A stretch of DNA of 64,000 bases from Rhodanobacteraceae bacterium (lineage in GTDB: Bacteria; Pseudomonadota; Gammaproteobacteria; Xanthomonadales; Rhodanobacteraceae), in the NCBI GenBank assembly GCA_004299705.1, contig SCQS01000014.1, forward strand, positions 38,299-102,298. Reading direction: 5' to 3'. Below, in pieces: positions 33,326-42,577 of this stretch. The first letter of the stretch is position 1. Every line of letters starts with the position of its first letter. Both the position numbers and the translations under genes were made by a program. Below the pieces are notes generated by a model that saw nothing but the letters and a program-made list of their open reading frames with translations, did no database searches and was not told where the DNA came from.

Positions 33326-34815
33326 GCTACGACCGAAAGGGGCAAAGGTACTGCGATGGCTGTGGCCGTCTCATCGTCAAGGCGCACAGGCGGCACCATG
33401 ACGACGACTACTGCTCGAGCTGTTATCCGCGTCTCTTTCCCCGCAGCGCCTGCCGCGCGTGCGGTGAACTGGCGCGTTTCCACCGGAATGCCCCGTATAC
33501 GGACAGAGTGTGCGGCAAGTGCGAACGAGCGAAGCGCAAGTGCCTGCGCTGTGACAAGCCACTGCCGCAGGCGGCAAAACGCGTGGCAGGCGGCTTTGTA
33601 TGCGCGGCATGTGTGATCTACTTTGCAGAGAAAAAGCCCTGCCCGCAATGCGGACGCCTGAGTGCTCGTCTGTCACGCGCGCCGGACTTCGGTGTGGAAG
33701 AACCGATTTGCGACCGCTGCCGGAACCGATTGACGCACCGGACGTGTAGTGTGTGTCACCGATACCGTCCGTCGGCTGGCGAGTTCCCGGATGGGAGGCC
33801 ATACTGCGCAGCGTGTGCGCCCGGGATCTCCGCAACCCACGTGTGCCCGGCATGCGGCACAACTGTTCCGGGAGCGGGTCAGGGGCGTTGTCTTGTGTGC
33901 CTCAACAAGGAGCGAGTGACGCGCGAAATTCGCCTGCAGGAGCTCGCGCTGTCCAAGGCATGGACCCGCGAGCTCTATGCGGGATTCGGCGAATGGCTTG
34001 TGAAGGAGCGCCCCAGCCACAGGCATTTGCTCACCGTACTCGCCAGGCACTTCGCATTTTTTCAGACGCTCGATGTCGTATGCGATAGGCTCGAAGAAGT
34101 CTCGGGCGACCTCTTGCTGCGCCGTTTCGGTGTTGCAGAGCTGCGCGCCCACACGTTACCCGTGAGGTACTTGAGCGCCCGCCGCGGCATCGAGATAGGA
34201 GACGATGAGAAGGCGGGCTGCGCCGAACTCCACCGTATAAGCGTGATCCTCGAGGAGAGCCGAGCCAAGTCGTGGGGTATGGTGATAGTGCGTTACGACC
34301 GCTGGCTGGAGTCAAAAAAGATTGCAATCAGAACAAGGCGCGGCTATCTGTCGGCGGCAACCCGATTTTGCCACGCTGCAGCGATCAAAGAAGATGGTTT
34401 GTATACTGCTGATCAGATTCGTCATTTCCTTCGGCGATATCCTGGCCTGCGCGCGAGTCTGTATAGATGGAACTCATTCGCCGCGGAAGCGTTGGGCTGC
34501 GAGGTGAGCATGCCAGCGACGCGGCAGCGCAGGAACAGGCCTAAAACCGTGCGCGATCTAGCCAAATTGCTGTCGCGGATCAACGACAGCGGCCCGGACT
34601 TGGCCTCAGTGCGGATATTGCAGCGGACGATCGCCAAGGCGTTCGGGTACTCAGTCGCACGGTTTGGGTTGTACAAATGGTCGACCGAAGAGCAGGAGGG
34701 AAAGGTATGGTTGTGCCGCGAAGGCGAGCGATTGCTTATCCTTGGACGGCTGGTCCCAATTGTCGTGTCATGGGCGCGGCGCGTGAGGGCTGGGAGCAGC
34801 CAATCAAGTGATTGA
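33322..34815 (+). CDS. Zinc-ribbon-rich protein with recombinase-like helical domain; possible target selector
   Basis: About 497 residues, fifth gene of the tns operon, starting at a GTG that overlaps the tniQ stop; GGAG is nine bases upstream. The first 210 residues carry about twelve CxxC knuckles, enough for six zinc ribbons. The following helical part (about 230-450) contains IRTRRGYLSAATRF, resembling a tyrosine-recombinase core-binding (SAM-like) domain, but no catalytic R..HxxR..Y domain follows. TnsF, an inactivated-recombinase target selector of Tn6022-like elements, is the closest idea I know; homology is not established here. A possible TnsD/E substitute. Confidence 0.6.
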   Translation: MSYDRKGQRYCDGCGRLIVKAHRRHHDDDYCSSCYPRLFPRSACRACGELARFHRNAPYTDRVCGKCERAKRKCLRCDKPLPQAAKRVAGGFVCAACVIYFAEKKPCPQCGRLSARLSRAPDFGVEEPICDRCRNRLTHRTCSVCHRYRPSAGEFPDGRPYCAACAPGISATHVCPACGTTVPGAGQGRCLVCLNKERVTREIRLQELALSKAWTRELYAGFGEWLVKERPSHRHLLTVLARHFAFFQTLDVVCDRLEEVSGDLLLRRFGVAELRAHTLPVRYLSARRGIEIGDDEKAGCAELHRISVILEESRAKSWGMVIVRYDRWLESKKIAIRTRRGYLSAATRFCHAAAIKEDGLYTADQIRHFLRRYPGLRASLYRWNSFAAEALGCEVSMPATRQRRNRPKTVRDLAKLLSRINDSGPDLASVRILQRTIAKAFGYSVARFGLYKWSTEEQEGKVWLCREGERLLILGRLVPIVVSWARRVRAGSSQSSD

Positions 34816-34908
34816 CCGGTGTCATCAGTATTGGCGCAGGCGCAAAGTTGACCGGCTTTATGCAGTTTGCGCCGAACAGATGTCCACTTGTCGAACCGAG
34901 TTCGCCTA

Positions 34909-35552
34909 GGGTTCTACCCCTGAGGTTTCCCCACGAAACGCCTAGGGATGTCAAGCGTTTGGGGTGAACGGACGCGCGCATGGCGCGGTATTCAAGGTGT
35001 CAATGCCAACTAGGACCACCGACCCATGCGCGCCAGCCGAGTATTGCAGAAGTGCCTGTCCGATTCACTGGAACCCATGCACCGTGCGCGCTCGCGTGTA
35101 TTGTTGCGTGTGGTCGAAGCGCTGATTGCAGGACGTCGCCTGACGTTGATGGATGTGGCGCGAAGTTGGCCGGGGGCCGAGCGGGTACGTGCACCGTTGA
35201 AGGCGGTGGACCGCCTGCTAGGCAATCGACATCTGCAGGTTGAGCGCGAACAGGTCTATGCCGACATGGCGCACTGGTTGGTGCGCAGCCCGCAGCCGGT
35301 CATCGTGATTGACTGGTCGGACTTGAAGCAGGACGGCAGCTGGCATCTGTTGCGTGCGGCGATACCTGTCGGCGGTCGCACGTTACCGATTCTGGATATG
35401 GTGTTCCCGCGCAGCCAGCAAGATTCACGTGATGCTGGCCGATGGAACGAACATCACAATGGCTGGAAAGACTGCAAAATTTACCGTCGTCAACATTCGA
35501 TCAGATGACGGTTCCGGCGTGAATTCGTGGGGAAACCTCAGGGGTAGAACCC
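34909..35552 (+). mobile_element. Internally deleted IS4-type element with 29-base terminal inverted repeats
   Basis: Perfect inverted repeats of 29 bases at 34909-34937 and 35524-35552 enclose a transposase fragment. The whole element is about 640 bases, well short of a full IS4-type sequence. It sits just after the tns operon and directly before the lipoprotein gene on the minus strand. It is non-autonomous, though its ends could be mobilised in trans. Confidence 0.75.
35026..35508 (+). pseudogene. Truncated IS4-family transposase
   Basis: A 160-residue N-terminal part of an IS4-type transposase. The first catalytic Asp lies in VIVIDWSDLK, and the conserved block PVGGRTLPILDMVFPRSQQ follows. 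After about residue 130 the reading becomes unrelated, marking the deletion junction near 35415. The second Asp and the Glu are missing, so it cannot catalyse transposition. Confidence 0.75.
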
Positions 35553-35624
35553 CGGGGAAGCTTACGTACGAAGCCGCTGGGGTTATTTCAATCATCCAGT
35601 TCCGGCGTAGATTCTGCCGCGCGC

Positions 35625-36236
35625 TCAGCTTCGGGCGGCCGGCGGTTCAATATACGGTCTTTTCGCTGAAATCCCCGGGCGTTGGCGGGACCACTCAGCA
35701 AATGGGTGTGGAGGCGAGTCCGTGCAAAGCGAACGCGAGGGCACCAGGATGAGCGAAGCCGGCGTCACATCCTTGTACACGGAAAACCGAGGGTGGCTAG
35801 ACATTATCTGATCAAACGTACCTCGTAACACATGCTCGTCTGAAACGGTTACAAAGTATTTAGCTGCTGGGAGATATCTATACGATTCACCGGTATTGGA
35901 TAGCTCTCTGATCTCCCAAGTTTTTGACTTCTCATCCATGCTGATTGTTTCTACTTTAGGAAATAAAGTTCCAACGTTGACAAGGAGTAAACCACTGCTG
36001 CTACCATTAGGAAAAACAACAATGTAGCGAACGGGGAATTCTGCAATACACGAAAACACACGAAAGCTTTGACCCGGATGACTGATGGACGCTAGGTATT
36101 TTTGGATGGGCGTGTAATTGGGCATGGATACCGGCTTCCCCTCTGGACTGTGCGATCCACATGCGGAAAGTGTCGCCACTATCGCAAGCGCCAGCAGGTT
36201 GCACGTCAATGCAATCACACGATTGATGGGTCTCAT
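35625..36236 (-). CDS. Putative lipoprotein
   Basis: A 203-residue protein with a lipoprotein signal (residues 1-26) ending in LSAC, a good lipobox. The mature part is beta-rich with three further Cys and no recognised domain. GAGGTGG precedes the ATG at 36236. The C-terminal about 30 residues are Pro/Arg-rich, unlike the rest, and lie about 70 bases from the IS4-type end, so the natural C-terminus may have been altered by that insertion. Confidence 0.6.
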   Translation of the reverse strand: MRPINRVIALTCNLLALAIVATLSACGSHSPEGKPVSMPNYTPIQKYLASISHPGQSFRVFSCIAEFPVRYIVVFPNGSSSGLLLVNVGTLFPKVETISMDEKSKTWEIRELSNTGESYRYLPAAKYFVTVSDEHVLRGTFDQIMSSHPRFSVYKDVTPASLILVPSRSLCTDSPPHPFAEWSRQRPGISAKRPYIEPPAARS

Positions 36237-36318
36237 GAATGCCACCTCTTCAACGCGGTTGGGGCAGTCGTGCTGCCCCAACCTTATTTCGTCGTGCTTC
36301 GACGAAACAGACCTTTGG

Positions 36319-37899
36319 TTACTGTCCGGTCGAGTTGTACCGTTGACCGTCGTCCACGGCTGGATGGTGCTGATCGTGCGGAACACTGACCAGTACACTA
36401 CCGGTACAAGTACCACCTGATGTGTCTGTCGCAGAAAACCCGATCTGGTAGATCCGGCCGTTCCCGTCGCCATCGCGCTCAGCCCGTACTTCCGCCGTTG
36501 GCGTGCCAATTCCGCTGCCATCTATCTCTTGAGGGCCGAGGGGTTCATTTTGCTGAATTGCAGTGATCGCAACCGTCAAAGCCGAACCGTCCGCAGCCAC
36601 GATCCCGTTGATGTCCACTGGGACCATTTTGTGATTTGGCGGCCAGATGACGGAAGCACTGGGTGTAGCCTTGCTGCAATCGATGGGCGAATAGCCATTG
36701 TCGACCGCAAACTGTCGAAGGGCGCTGGCGGCGGTAAGAATATCGCTATTTCGGCCTGAGTTCGCCCATGCCGCTGACCCGTCGCTTGTGTTAAGAAGGC
36801 CTGCTACTTCCGTGGCGTTCTGAACGAAGCTTACATTGGTAATCTGCTGTATGTCGCTTGAGTTCAGTCCGATTGTCGTCAGCAGTGTTTGCTCCGTACT
36901 TGGGAGCCCGCCTGTCAAAATTTGCAGATCCGCGTCGTATGCTTGCGAGGGGGTGGCCGTAGGCACTGTGATTCCGGCCGACGCCAGATCCTTTTGCAAA
37001 GTTGCAGTAAGGCTAGGCTCAAGCTTAAGGACCTCACCGAGTTGATAACTATACTTTGCAGCTGCGGCAACTTGCGCTTTTTGCCAGTCGGTCATGCCGG
37101 CCTGCAGTGCGCCAGACGCGCGATTCAATGAGGTGTATGCAGCAAACGCAAGTCCTGTTTGCAGTTGGTAGTTCATATACAGCGCATTGATGTCATTTGC
37201 AACATTTTGAGGTATTTCGCTTGGAAATACCATTGGAGGATAATACTGTGACACTGGTTGGACTATCTGGGTGAAGTTAGCATCAGGTGGATCAGCAGCT
37301 ATCGCTGCAAGCATATATGCGTTGGCTCTAAACAATCCGGCCAGACGCTGATAGTTTTGGTGAGTGATTAAACAGAGAACTTGGGTTGCTGGCCCTGATT
37401 GACAAACAAAGTTGAGAGATTCGTACATTTGGGCAAGCAGGTCGTCACTGTGTGCCTCTTTTTCCAAGGCATCAACCTCCGACTGACTTTTCCTAACCGC
37501 GTTGGGTGTGTTCACCTGCGCAGTTCCTGCAAGGACTTCGTCTCCATCGAGCCCTCCGATGGGACCTGACATCAAAGTCCATTGCTCGCCAGCTGGGACG
37601 GGGCCACAATCCAGCACAACGGGGGTGTTGAAGCTCAGCAGCTGCGTTGTACAGCTTGCGGCTCCTGCTCCTCCCGAGCCGGTCATAAAAACGCCTTCGC
37701 CCTCGCCGTCTTCGTTCGGGTCGCCAGATGTCAATACCATTGAGATAACTGCTGAGTCGCCTGCGTTCAGTACGATTGGCTGTCCGAAAACGACAGGAAA
37801 GGTTCGTTGTGGATTTGCCAACGCTGTTGGCGAACTAAAAGCCGAGCAAATGGCCATTGCGAGTGCTCCCAACACAACACCGCGCTTTGTTGATTTCAT
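36319..37899 (-). CDS. Secreted protein of unknown function
   Basis: A 526-residue protein with a signal peptide (to about 28). The middle (about 130-400) is helical. The C-terminal about 110 residues form a beta-sandwich-like module starting at ASVIWPPNHKMV and ending GSVLVSVPHD. Modules with the IWPPNHKMV phrase occur in many secreted, often repeat-bearing, bacterial proteins. An acidic segment DPNEDGEGEG could bind calcium. The lipoprotein gene follows 82 bases downstream on the same strand. Role unknown; surface adhesion or enzyme anchoring are options. Confidence 0.7.
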   Translation of the reverse strand: MKSTKRGVVLGALAMAICSAFSSPTALANPQRTFPVVFGQPIVLNAGDSAVISMVLTSGDPNEDGEGEGVFMTGSGGAGAASCTTQLLSFNTPVVLDCGPVPAGEQWTLMSGPIGGLDGDEVLAGTAQVNTPNAVRKSQSEVDALEKEAHSDDLLAQMYESLNFVCQSGPATQVLCLITHQNYQRLAGLFRANAYMLAAIAADPPDANFTQIVQPVSQYYPPMVFPSEIPQNVANDINALYMNYQLQTGLAFAAYTSLNRASGALQAGMTDWQKAQVAAAAKYSYQLGEVLKLEPSLTATLQKDLASAGITVPTATPSQAYDADLQILTGGLPSTEQTLLTTIGLNSSDIQQITNVSFVQNATEVAGLLNTSDGSAAWANSGRNSDILTAASALRQFAVDNGYSPIDCSKATPSASVIWPPNHKMVPVDINGIVAADGSALTVAITAIQQNEPLGPQEIDGSGIGTPTAEVRAERDGDGNGRIYQIGFSATDTSGGTCTGSVLVSVPHDQHHPAVDDGQRYNSTGQ

Positions 37900-37934
37900 A
37901 CAGATTCCCCCTTTTGTTCGTACCCGTTATGTTT

Positions 37935-37960
37935 GCCACGCGCTCTTTCGCGGGCGTGGC
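37935..37960 (-). promoter_or_regulatory. Hairpin upstream of the secreted-protein gene
   Basis: GCCACGC (37935-37941) and GCGTGGC (37954-37960) pair across a loop holding GAAA on the minus strand. It lies 36-61 bases before the start of the secreted-protein gene, inside its likely leader. CAAAC flanks both sides. It could stabilise the leader or act as a cis-regulatory RNA; no class is assigned. Confidence 0.35.
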
Positions 37961-38000
37961 CCGTTTGCATCGAAGATAAGAGAACTCATCTTTCAATTGG

Positions 38001-38558
38001 CTACACACTCCGCATCAGATTAATGCGTGCAACAAATACGCCACATGAGAGGGTGTAGGGGTGGGGTGGACGCCGGCTGGCGCGGAAGCGACGTAGTGGA
38101 TGGGCTTGACGGGTGAAAACGCGCCCTTTCCACCAGCAGTGCATCGACATGACCCCCGCCGCAATCGATAATGGTCGACGCTGTCGTGTCCTGGCCCATG
38201 TCTTCGCCGAGGATGGCTCACGGGCTTTGCCATGGTTCCCATACTCGCCCATGCCCACCCGCAACTGCTCACCGGAACCGCGCTGAATCATCACGCCGGT
38301 GGGGTTGGAGGACACTTCGCCTACCGGTGAATGCATGCGATCGTTGGCGAGCGGTCGTGCTATGTGTGAGCGCTCGGAGAATGCAACGGCGACGAGCGTT
38401 GGCGCGATCTTCGCGGCAATTGGCCGTTCGTGTGAGCGGGGCGGCCGCGATCGACCGAACCCTCGGGTATCCCTAGGTTGCAATTCCTCGTGCGCTTGAA
38501 GCCGCGCTAACACGACGCGCTTGTGTGCGCTTTTGAAATTGCGATGCCCCCTGTTCAT
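38001..38558 (-). CDS. Doubtful 185-residue ORF
   Basis: Preceded by a good ribosome site (GGGAG, four bases before ATG) but rich in Arg, Pro and His with no recognised domain. The segment MHSPVGEVSSNPTGVMIQRG looks protein-like, whereas the last about 70 residues look out of frame. It may be a decayed gene fragment. Nothing nearby explains it. Confidence 0.25.
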   Translation of the reverse strand: MNRGHRNFKSAHKRVVLARLQAHEELQPRDTRGFGRSRPPRSHERPIAAKIAPTLVAVAFSERSHIARPLANDRMHSPVGEVSSNPTGVMIQRGSGEQLRVGMGEYGNHGKAREPSSAKTWARTRQRRPLSIAAGVMSMHCWWKGRVFTRQAHPLRRFRASRRPPHPYTLSCGVFVARINLMRSV

Positions 38559-39392
38559 TGCGCTCCCTTACAACGTACCGATACCCCTGCTAGTTCGCCT
38601 CCCCGGTGAACGAGTTTTCTTTCGAAAACGATCTGGCTTCGAAGGTCTCCCTCTATTTCACACGTCGCGATCGGTTTGTCGCGCGCCGAAGATGGTCAGC
38701 ACTTCAGTTGCCGCGGTCTGAGGCTAGGCAGGCCCCGCCGAAATCCGCGAACAATCAAACAAATTGGTGGCAAACGTCGAGAACCCGGGTCTCCCGTCTT
38801 CCTCGCGCGTGCGGGAGTTGCTGTGACTGCAAGACCCGGCCACGCCGCATGCCGCCCCCTAGGTAAATACCGCGTGGCCACGACGACGGACACGAATGCG
38901 ACACGTGCGGACATCGACAGCCCCTCTTGAAGCGTTCCGCTGCGGAAGCATCGAAGCTACGCCGCTTCACGCAACCGCATCAACCCCAAGACATGTGATC
39001 CGCAGCACGATTCGTTTGCGCGAAACAAATTTTGACAGCCGCGTGAGTTCGGGCCGAGCAACTCGAATGAAGGAATGACCGACGTGGTTCCACAGGAGCG
39101 GTTGGATCCAGCTCCTACAGCGCCCCACCGATGAAGACTTTGGTTGTCCTTGGGACAATCGTGGCGACGTTGTAGTTGGATGCAGTCAGAACCAAACTCG
39201 ATGCGCGTGCGGTAGGCAGATTAATTGCCGCGGTCTGGTGTGGACCTTCAAGCTGCCGTCCGATCCACAGTCCCGAGAGGCAGCTCCGGGCCGAACTTCG
39301 CCCGCTTGGGCTCCGTGTAAACATCGCGTTTATGCCTTCGCGCCAACATATGGCTCGGCGGCGCACCATCGAAGCCCCGACAGGAGACTTCG
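38559..39392. other. Gene-poor stretch before the recombinase
   Basis: More than 800 bases without an ORF that reads like a real protein on either strand. Base composition changes several times, as expected for junctions of mobile fragments. No tRNA, inverted repeat or array is visible. Confidence 0.4.
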
Positions 39393-40016
39393 ATGAAGAC
39401 CCAGCAACGACAACCCTGGAACAAAGGCAAGCTCGTCGGCCAAAAGGCGCCCTTGAGGTTGCGCGACATCTGGGCGATCAGGATCCGCTTGCGACTGCGA
39501 CACAGCACCCGGGACCCCGCCCTCTTCAATCTCGCTATCGATTCGAAACTCCGCGCCTGCGATCTCGTGAAGCTTCGGGTGCTGGACGTCGCCCACGGCG
39601 ATCAGGTCGCCCCGCGCGGCATTGTCACGCAGCAGAAGACGAAACGCCCTGTGCAGTTCGAGATCACCGAGCCGACACGCGAATCGGTCCATGCATGGAT
39701 TGAGGCGACGCATCCGAGCTCAGGGGCATTCCTGTTCCCGAACCGGATCCATATGTCGTTGCACCTGTCGACGCGGGAGTATGCACGGATCGTCCGCCGC
39801 TGGGTGGCCGGAATAGGACTGGATCCCGCCATGTACGGGACCCACTCGATGCGCCGCACGAAAGCCTCACTGATTTACCGGCGCACCAAGAATCTCCGCG
39901 CCGTACAACTGCTGCCTGGACATGCGAAGCTGGAAAGTACGGTGCGCTGCCTCGGCATCGAAGTGGATGACGCCCTGGAGATGGCTGAGCAAACAGAGGC
40001 ATGCAGGATGAGGTAG
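39393..40016 (+). CDS. Tyrosine-type recombinase with the nucleophile replaced by Cys
   Basis: A 207-residue recombinase of a short family common on plasmids and integrative elements. R54 (in LRACDLVKL), HSMRR (H151, R154) and PGH (H177) provide most of the active site. The nucleophile normally in STVRYLGIE is Cys186 here (codon TGC at 39948-39950), a one-base change from TAC. Strand cleavage should therefore be lost unless Cys substitutes, which is not known in this family. The N-terminal core-binding domain is absent, as usual for this short type. Confidence 0.82.
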   Translation: MKTQQRQPWNKGKLVGQKAPLRLRDIWAIRIRLRLRHSTRDPALFNLAIDSKLRACDLVKLRVLDVAHGDQVAPRGIVTQQKTKRPVQFEITEPTRESVHAWIEATHPSSGAFLFPNRIHMSLHLSTREYARIVRRWVAGIGLDPAMYGTHSMRRTKASLIYRRTKNLRAVQLLPGHAKLESTVRCLGIEVDDALEMAEQTEACRMR

Positions 40017-40194
40017 CCGGCTGCGCTATGGTCGCAGTCCGGCCACGTGGAGATGACCGAACCCTTGCTTGGGCTTCTCCATGCCTGCCGATCGCAACTG
40101 CTTCAGCGGAGGGCGGCGTTAGCGGCCAGAGCGGAAATTGAATCACCGCAGGCGAACTTGTGCGGCCAGAAAGCTGGCAAGCAGCCGTGCTCGT

Positions 40195-41073
40195 TCAGGC
40201 GGGTGCGCTGCTGATCAACCACATCGCGCCGGGCAGGCTCACGCTCATGCCGTCCGCGTAGGGTTTCAGCCCCTCGCGGAGAGAAGCGACGGCGGCCGAG
40301 ACCACCTCTTCCGGCTGATTGCGCAGCCAACTGTTCACGGCGCCGATTTCGGTCGACTGAACCACGGCCTCCTCCAGCCCACGGCCGGCGGCAATGTCAA
40401 GCTCCATGTCGAGCTTCTCGAAGCGCGGCGGTGCCCAGCCGCCCGCGGTGAGAACCCCGGTGACGTGTTCCGGATCGGCGAAAGCGAACATTCCGGGGGC
40501 ATTCGGGGTCGGCGGCGGCCGTGACGGCAGGTGCCGCGCCACCGCGGTCATGGGCACTTCCATCCACGGGTTCTCGGCCAGCGTGCGCCAGCACACCAGC
40601 GCCATGCGCGCATCCGGAGCGGCGCTGCGGCGCATGTGGGTGAAGGCCGCCACCCTGTCGCCGAAGAACATCACGCCGAAGGCTGAGATCAACAAATCGT
40701 ATTCATTCAGCGCCGCCACCGCCGGGTCAGCCTGCCGCCAATCGATATTGGCGATACCGGCGGCGCCCGCTCGCCTCTTGCCCTCGGCCAGCATCGGACC
40801 GGAGATATCGAAGCCTGCGACGCGACCGGACGGACCCACGGCGCGCGCAAACTCCAGTGTGGGCGCTCCACAGCCGCAACCGATGTCCACCACCCGTTCG
40901 CCGGTGCGCGGCGCGGCAAATGCGAGCAAGGCATCGGTTACCGGCGTGAGCGTGATGTCGGTGTGCGCCTGGCGAGCCACCCAGGTATGGCCGCCCTTGC
41001 CATTCCAGAAGGAAAGCATGTCGGCGTTGACTTCTTCAGGGGCGGCCAAGTGGGTCTTCCTGATCGGGCGCAC
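40195..41073 (-). CDS. Class I SAM-dependent methyltransferase
   Basis: A 292-residue enzyme. The SAM motif is VVDIGCGCGAPTLEFA, followed by an acidic GFDIS strand and an ADPA region. The family N-terminus SFWNGKGGHTWVARQ.HTD is visible. I start at the GTG at 41073; a TTG at 41124 would add 17 hydrophobic residues. The substrate is unknown; the type resembles ubiquinone/menaquinone-like or small-molecule methyltransferases. It stands alone on the minus strand. Confidence 0.75.
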   Translation of the reverse strand: MRPIRKTHLAAPEEVNADMLSFWNGKGGHTWVARQAHTDITLTPVTDALLAFAAPRTGERVVDIGCGCGAPTLEFARAVGPSGRVAGFDISGPMLAEGKRRAGAAGIANIDWRQADPAVAALNEYDLLISAFGVMFFGDRVAAFTHMRRSAAPDARMALVCWRTLAENPWMEVPMTAVARHLPSRPPPTPNAPGMFAFADPEHVTGVLTAGGWAPPRFEKLDMELDIAAGRGLEEAVVQSTEIGAVNSWLRNQPEEVVSAAVASLREGLKPYADGMSVSLPGAMWLISSAPA

Positions 41074-41637
41074 GCATCGCAGTATTGCAGCAATGCAGTC
41101 TTCTGCCACAAAGATCAGAGACAAAAAGCGGGCGGGGGGTCACGCCGGCAATCTCCGTCGTCTAGGATGGTATGGAACGGGCTGGAGCGGCTATCCGGGG
41201 GAAGAGCCGGCGGGGAACAGGTCACGACCCCCAAATCCCGCGCGAAATGTGCGCCGACCCACAACGATCCGCTTCGACCGCATCAAGTTCACTCGGGCGA
41301 TCATGGGAGTTCATTGGCGGCAAGGCAGCCGGCGGGTATCGCCACGTCCTAAACGGCTGTGTTGAGCTGGCCCACATTCCGTACAGGCAGGATCGGATCG
41401 AGGCGCGATCAGCGATGTTTGCCTGTAGAAGCGTTCAACACCGCCGCTCGAAAGATCAGCCGTGTCGTTGTCCTCGATTTCGAGATCTGCTTCTTCTCCA
41501 CGTTCCAGGAATACGTCGACCTCCCCGGGCTTCTTGCTCAGTTTCGTTGACTGCAGTTCGCTCGAGCGGCGAGCGGATGTCTGTCAGGCACAGTTGCTCG
41601 CCCGTAACGGGTTTGGTGATTGTGGCTCGCCTTCCGC
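41074..41637. other. Gap without supported genes
   Basis: About 560 bases. The plus strand includes a short open frame (41359-41550) ending in a protein-like stretch (SRVVVLDFEICFFSTFQEYVD), perhaps the tail of a degraded gene. Nothing else is convincing, and no terminator-like hairpin with a T-run is seen. Confidence 0.35.
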
Positions 41638-42573
41638 TCAGGTGACGAGCCTTCCTTCGTGTTTGGCGATGTCAATGGTTGCGGTCATGCCCGAGTTGAA
41701 TTCGAGGAAATCCGCTTCGACCCCGTCGCTGAAGATCACCCCATAGCCTGCCATCTGCGACACGATGCGAAGTGGGGCGTTTTGCTGCACCTGCCCGAAC
41801 ACGAGACCCGTTTGCGTGACGAGGCTTGGGAACGGTTCGCGCACCGTGAAGAACAGATGGTCGGCGTCCCATGCGAAGCCGTGTTCGCGTAGATCCTCGT
41901 GTTGCTTGTCCAGGTTGTGGCCCGAAATCCCAGCCGCACCCGTAAGCAGGCTTCGGAACCATCCGGTCGACCCAAGCCCGGTCGAGACGATGACACCACT
42001 GGACGAGTGCGTTTCTACGCGTTCACCGAGACGGATTTCGTACCGAGCAGAGACGTGGCTCTTCGCGCCGATGAAGATGTCGTTGACGGCGAGCAACTCC
42101 TGGCCGTCACTCAACTTTGCGTGAGCCATCGTGATGTGCTTTCGTTCCCGCTTGCCTGACAGGGCCTCTGGGACCACCTTGGCCAGGTCGGGCACCTCGA
42201 ATGGCAACAACACGCCATCCCAGCGTGCCGGATCCGGATTGACGCCGATGACCGGCTGACCATCGAGGTACTTGAGCGTGTTGGCGACTAGACCGTCCTG
42301 TCCGAGCACGACGATGGACGCATCCGGAGCAAACAGGAAATTAGGCAGCAGTGTGCGATCAAGACGCTGCACGCGACCGAAGCGACGCAGCGTCGCTTCG
42401 GTCATGCGAATTGCTTCCTGGTAGGTTCGGTGCTCCCGCTCGTAGTCCGAGAAGTCGGCACCCAGATGCTCGATGTAGAACCGTGCCTGTTCGACGGTGT
42501 TGAAGCGGACGATCAGGTCTTCCAGCCGGGTGTGCCGGACGACCAGCACGACCCGGCGATCGAGGGCGTCCAT
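41638..42573 (-). CDS. NAD-kinase-like protein
   Basis: A 311-residue protein related to the NAD kinase/diacylglycerol kinase fold. The GGDGT motif reads GQDG (91-94) with the catalytic-type Asp kept. The NE(V/I) motif reads AVNDIFIG (162-169), and the nucleotide loop is STGLGSTGWF (197-206). The first 60 residues lack the usual NAD kinase start. It begins four bases after the SPFH gene and is the last of a four-gene operon with an NMN adenylyltransferase. The substrate is unproven: NAD, a NAD derivative or a lipid. Confidence 0.72.
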   Translation of the reverse strand: MDALDRRVVLVVRHTRLEDLIVRFNTVEQARFYIEHLGADFSDYEREHRTYQEAIRMTEATLRRFGRVQRLDRTLLPNFLFAPDASIVVLGQDGLVANTLKYLDGQPVIGVNPDPARWDGVLLPFEVPDLAKVVPEALSGKRERKHITMAHAKLSDGQELLAVNDIFIGAKSHVSARYEIRLGERVETHSSSGVIVSTGLGSTGWFRSLLTGAAGISGHNLDKQHEDLREHGFAWDADHLFFTVREPFPSLVTQTGLVFGQVQQNAPLRIVSQMAGYGVIFSDGVEADFLEFNSGMTATIDIAKHEGRLVT

Positions 42574-42577
42574 GACC

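Noticed and set aside
34816..35025. Right end of the Tn7-like transposon directly after its fifth gene
   Set aside because: No TGT/ACA end with inverted copies of the 12-base units was found; the IS4-type end explains the sequence instead.
37900..38010. c-di-GMP-I riboswitch before the secreted-protein gene
   Set aside because: A GAAA-capped stem and CAAAC are present, but the rest of the conserved core and the second stem do not follow.
38001..38558. Confident gene call
   Set aside because: Only the ribosome site supports it; the translation has no family features and its last third looks out of frame, so it is kept at low confidence.
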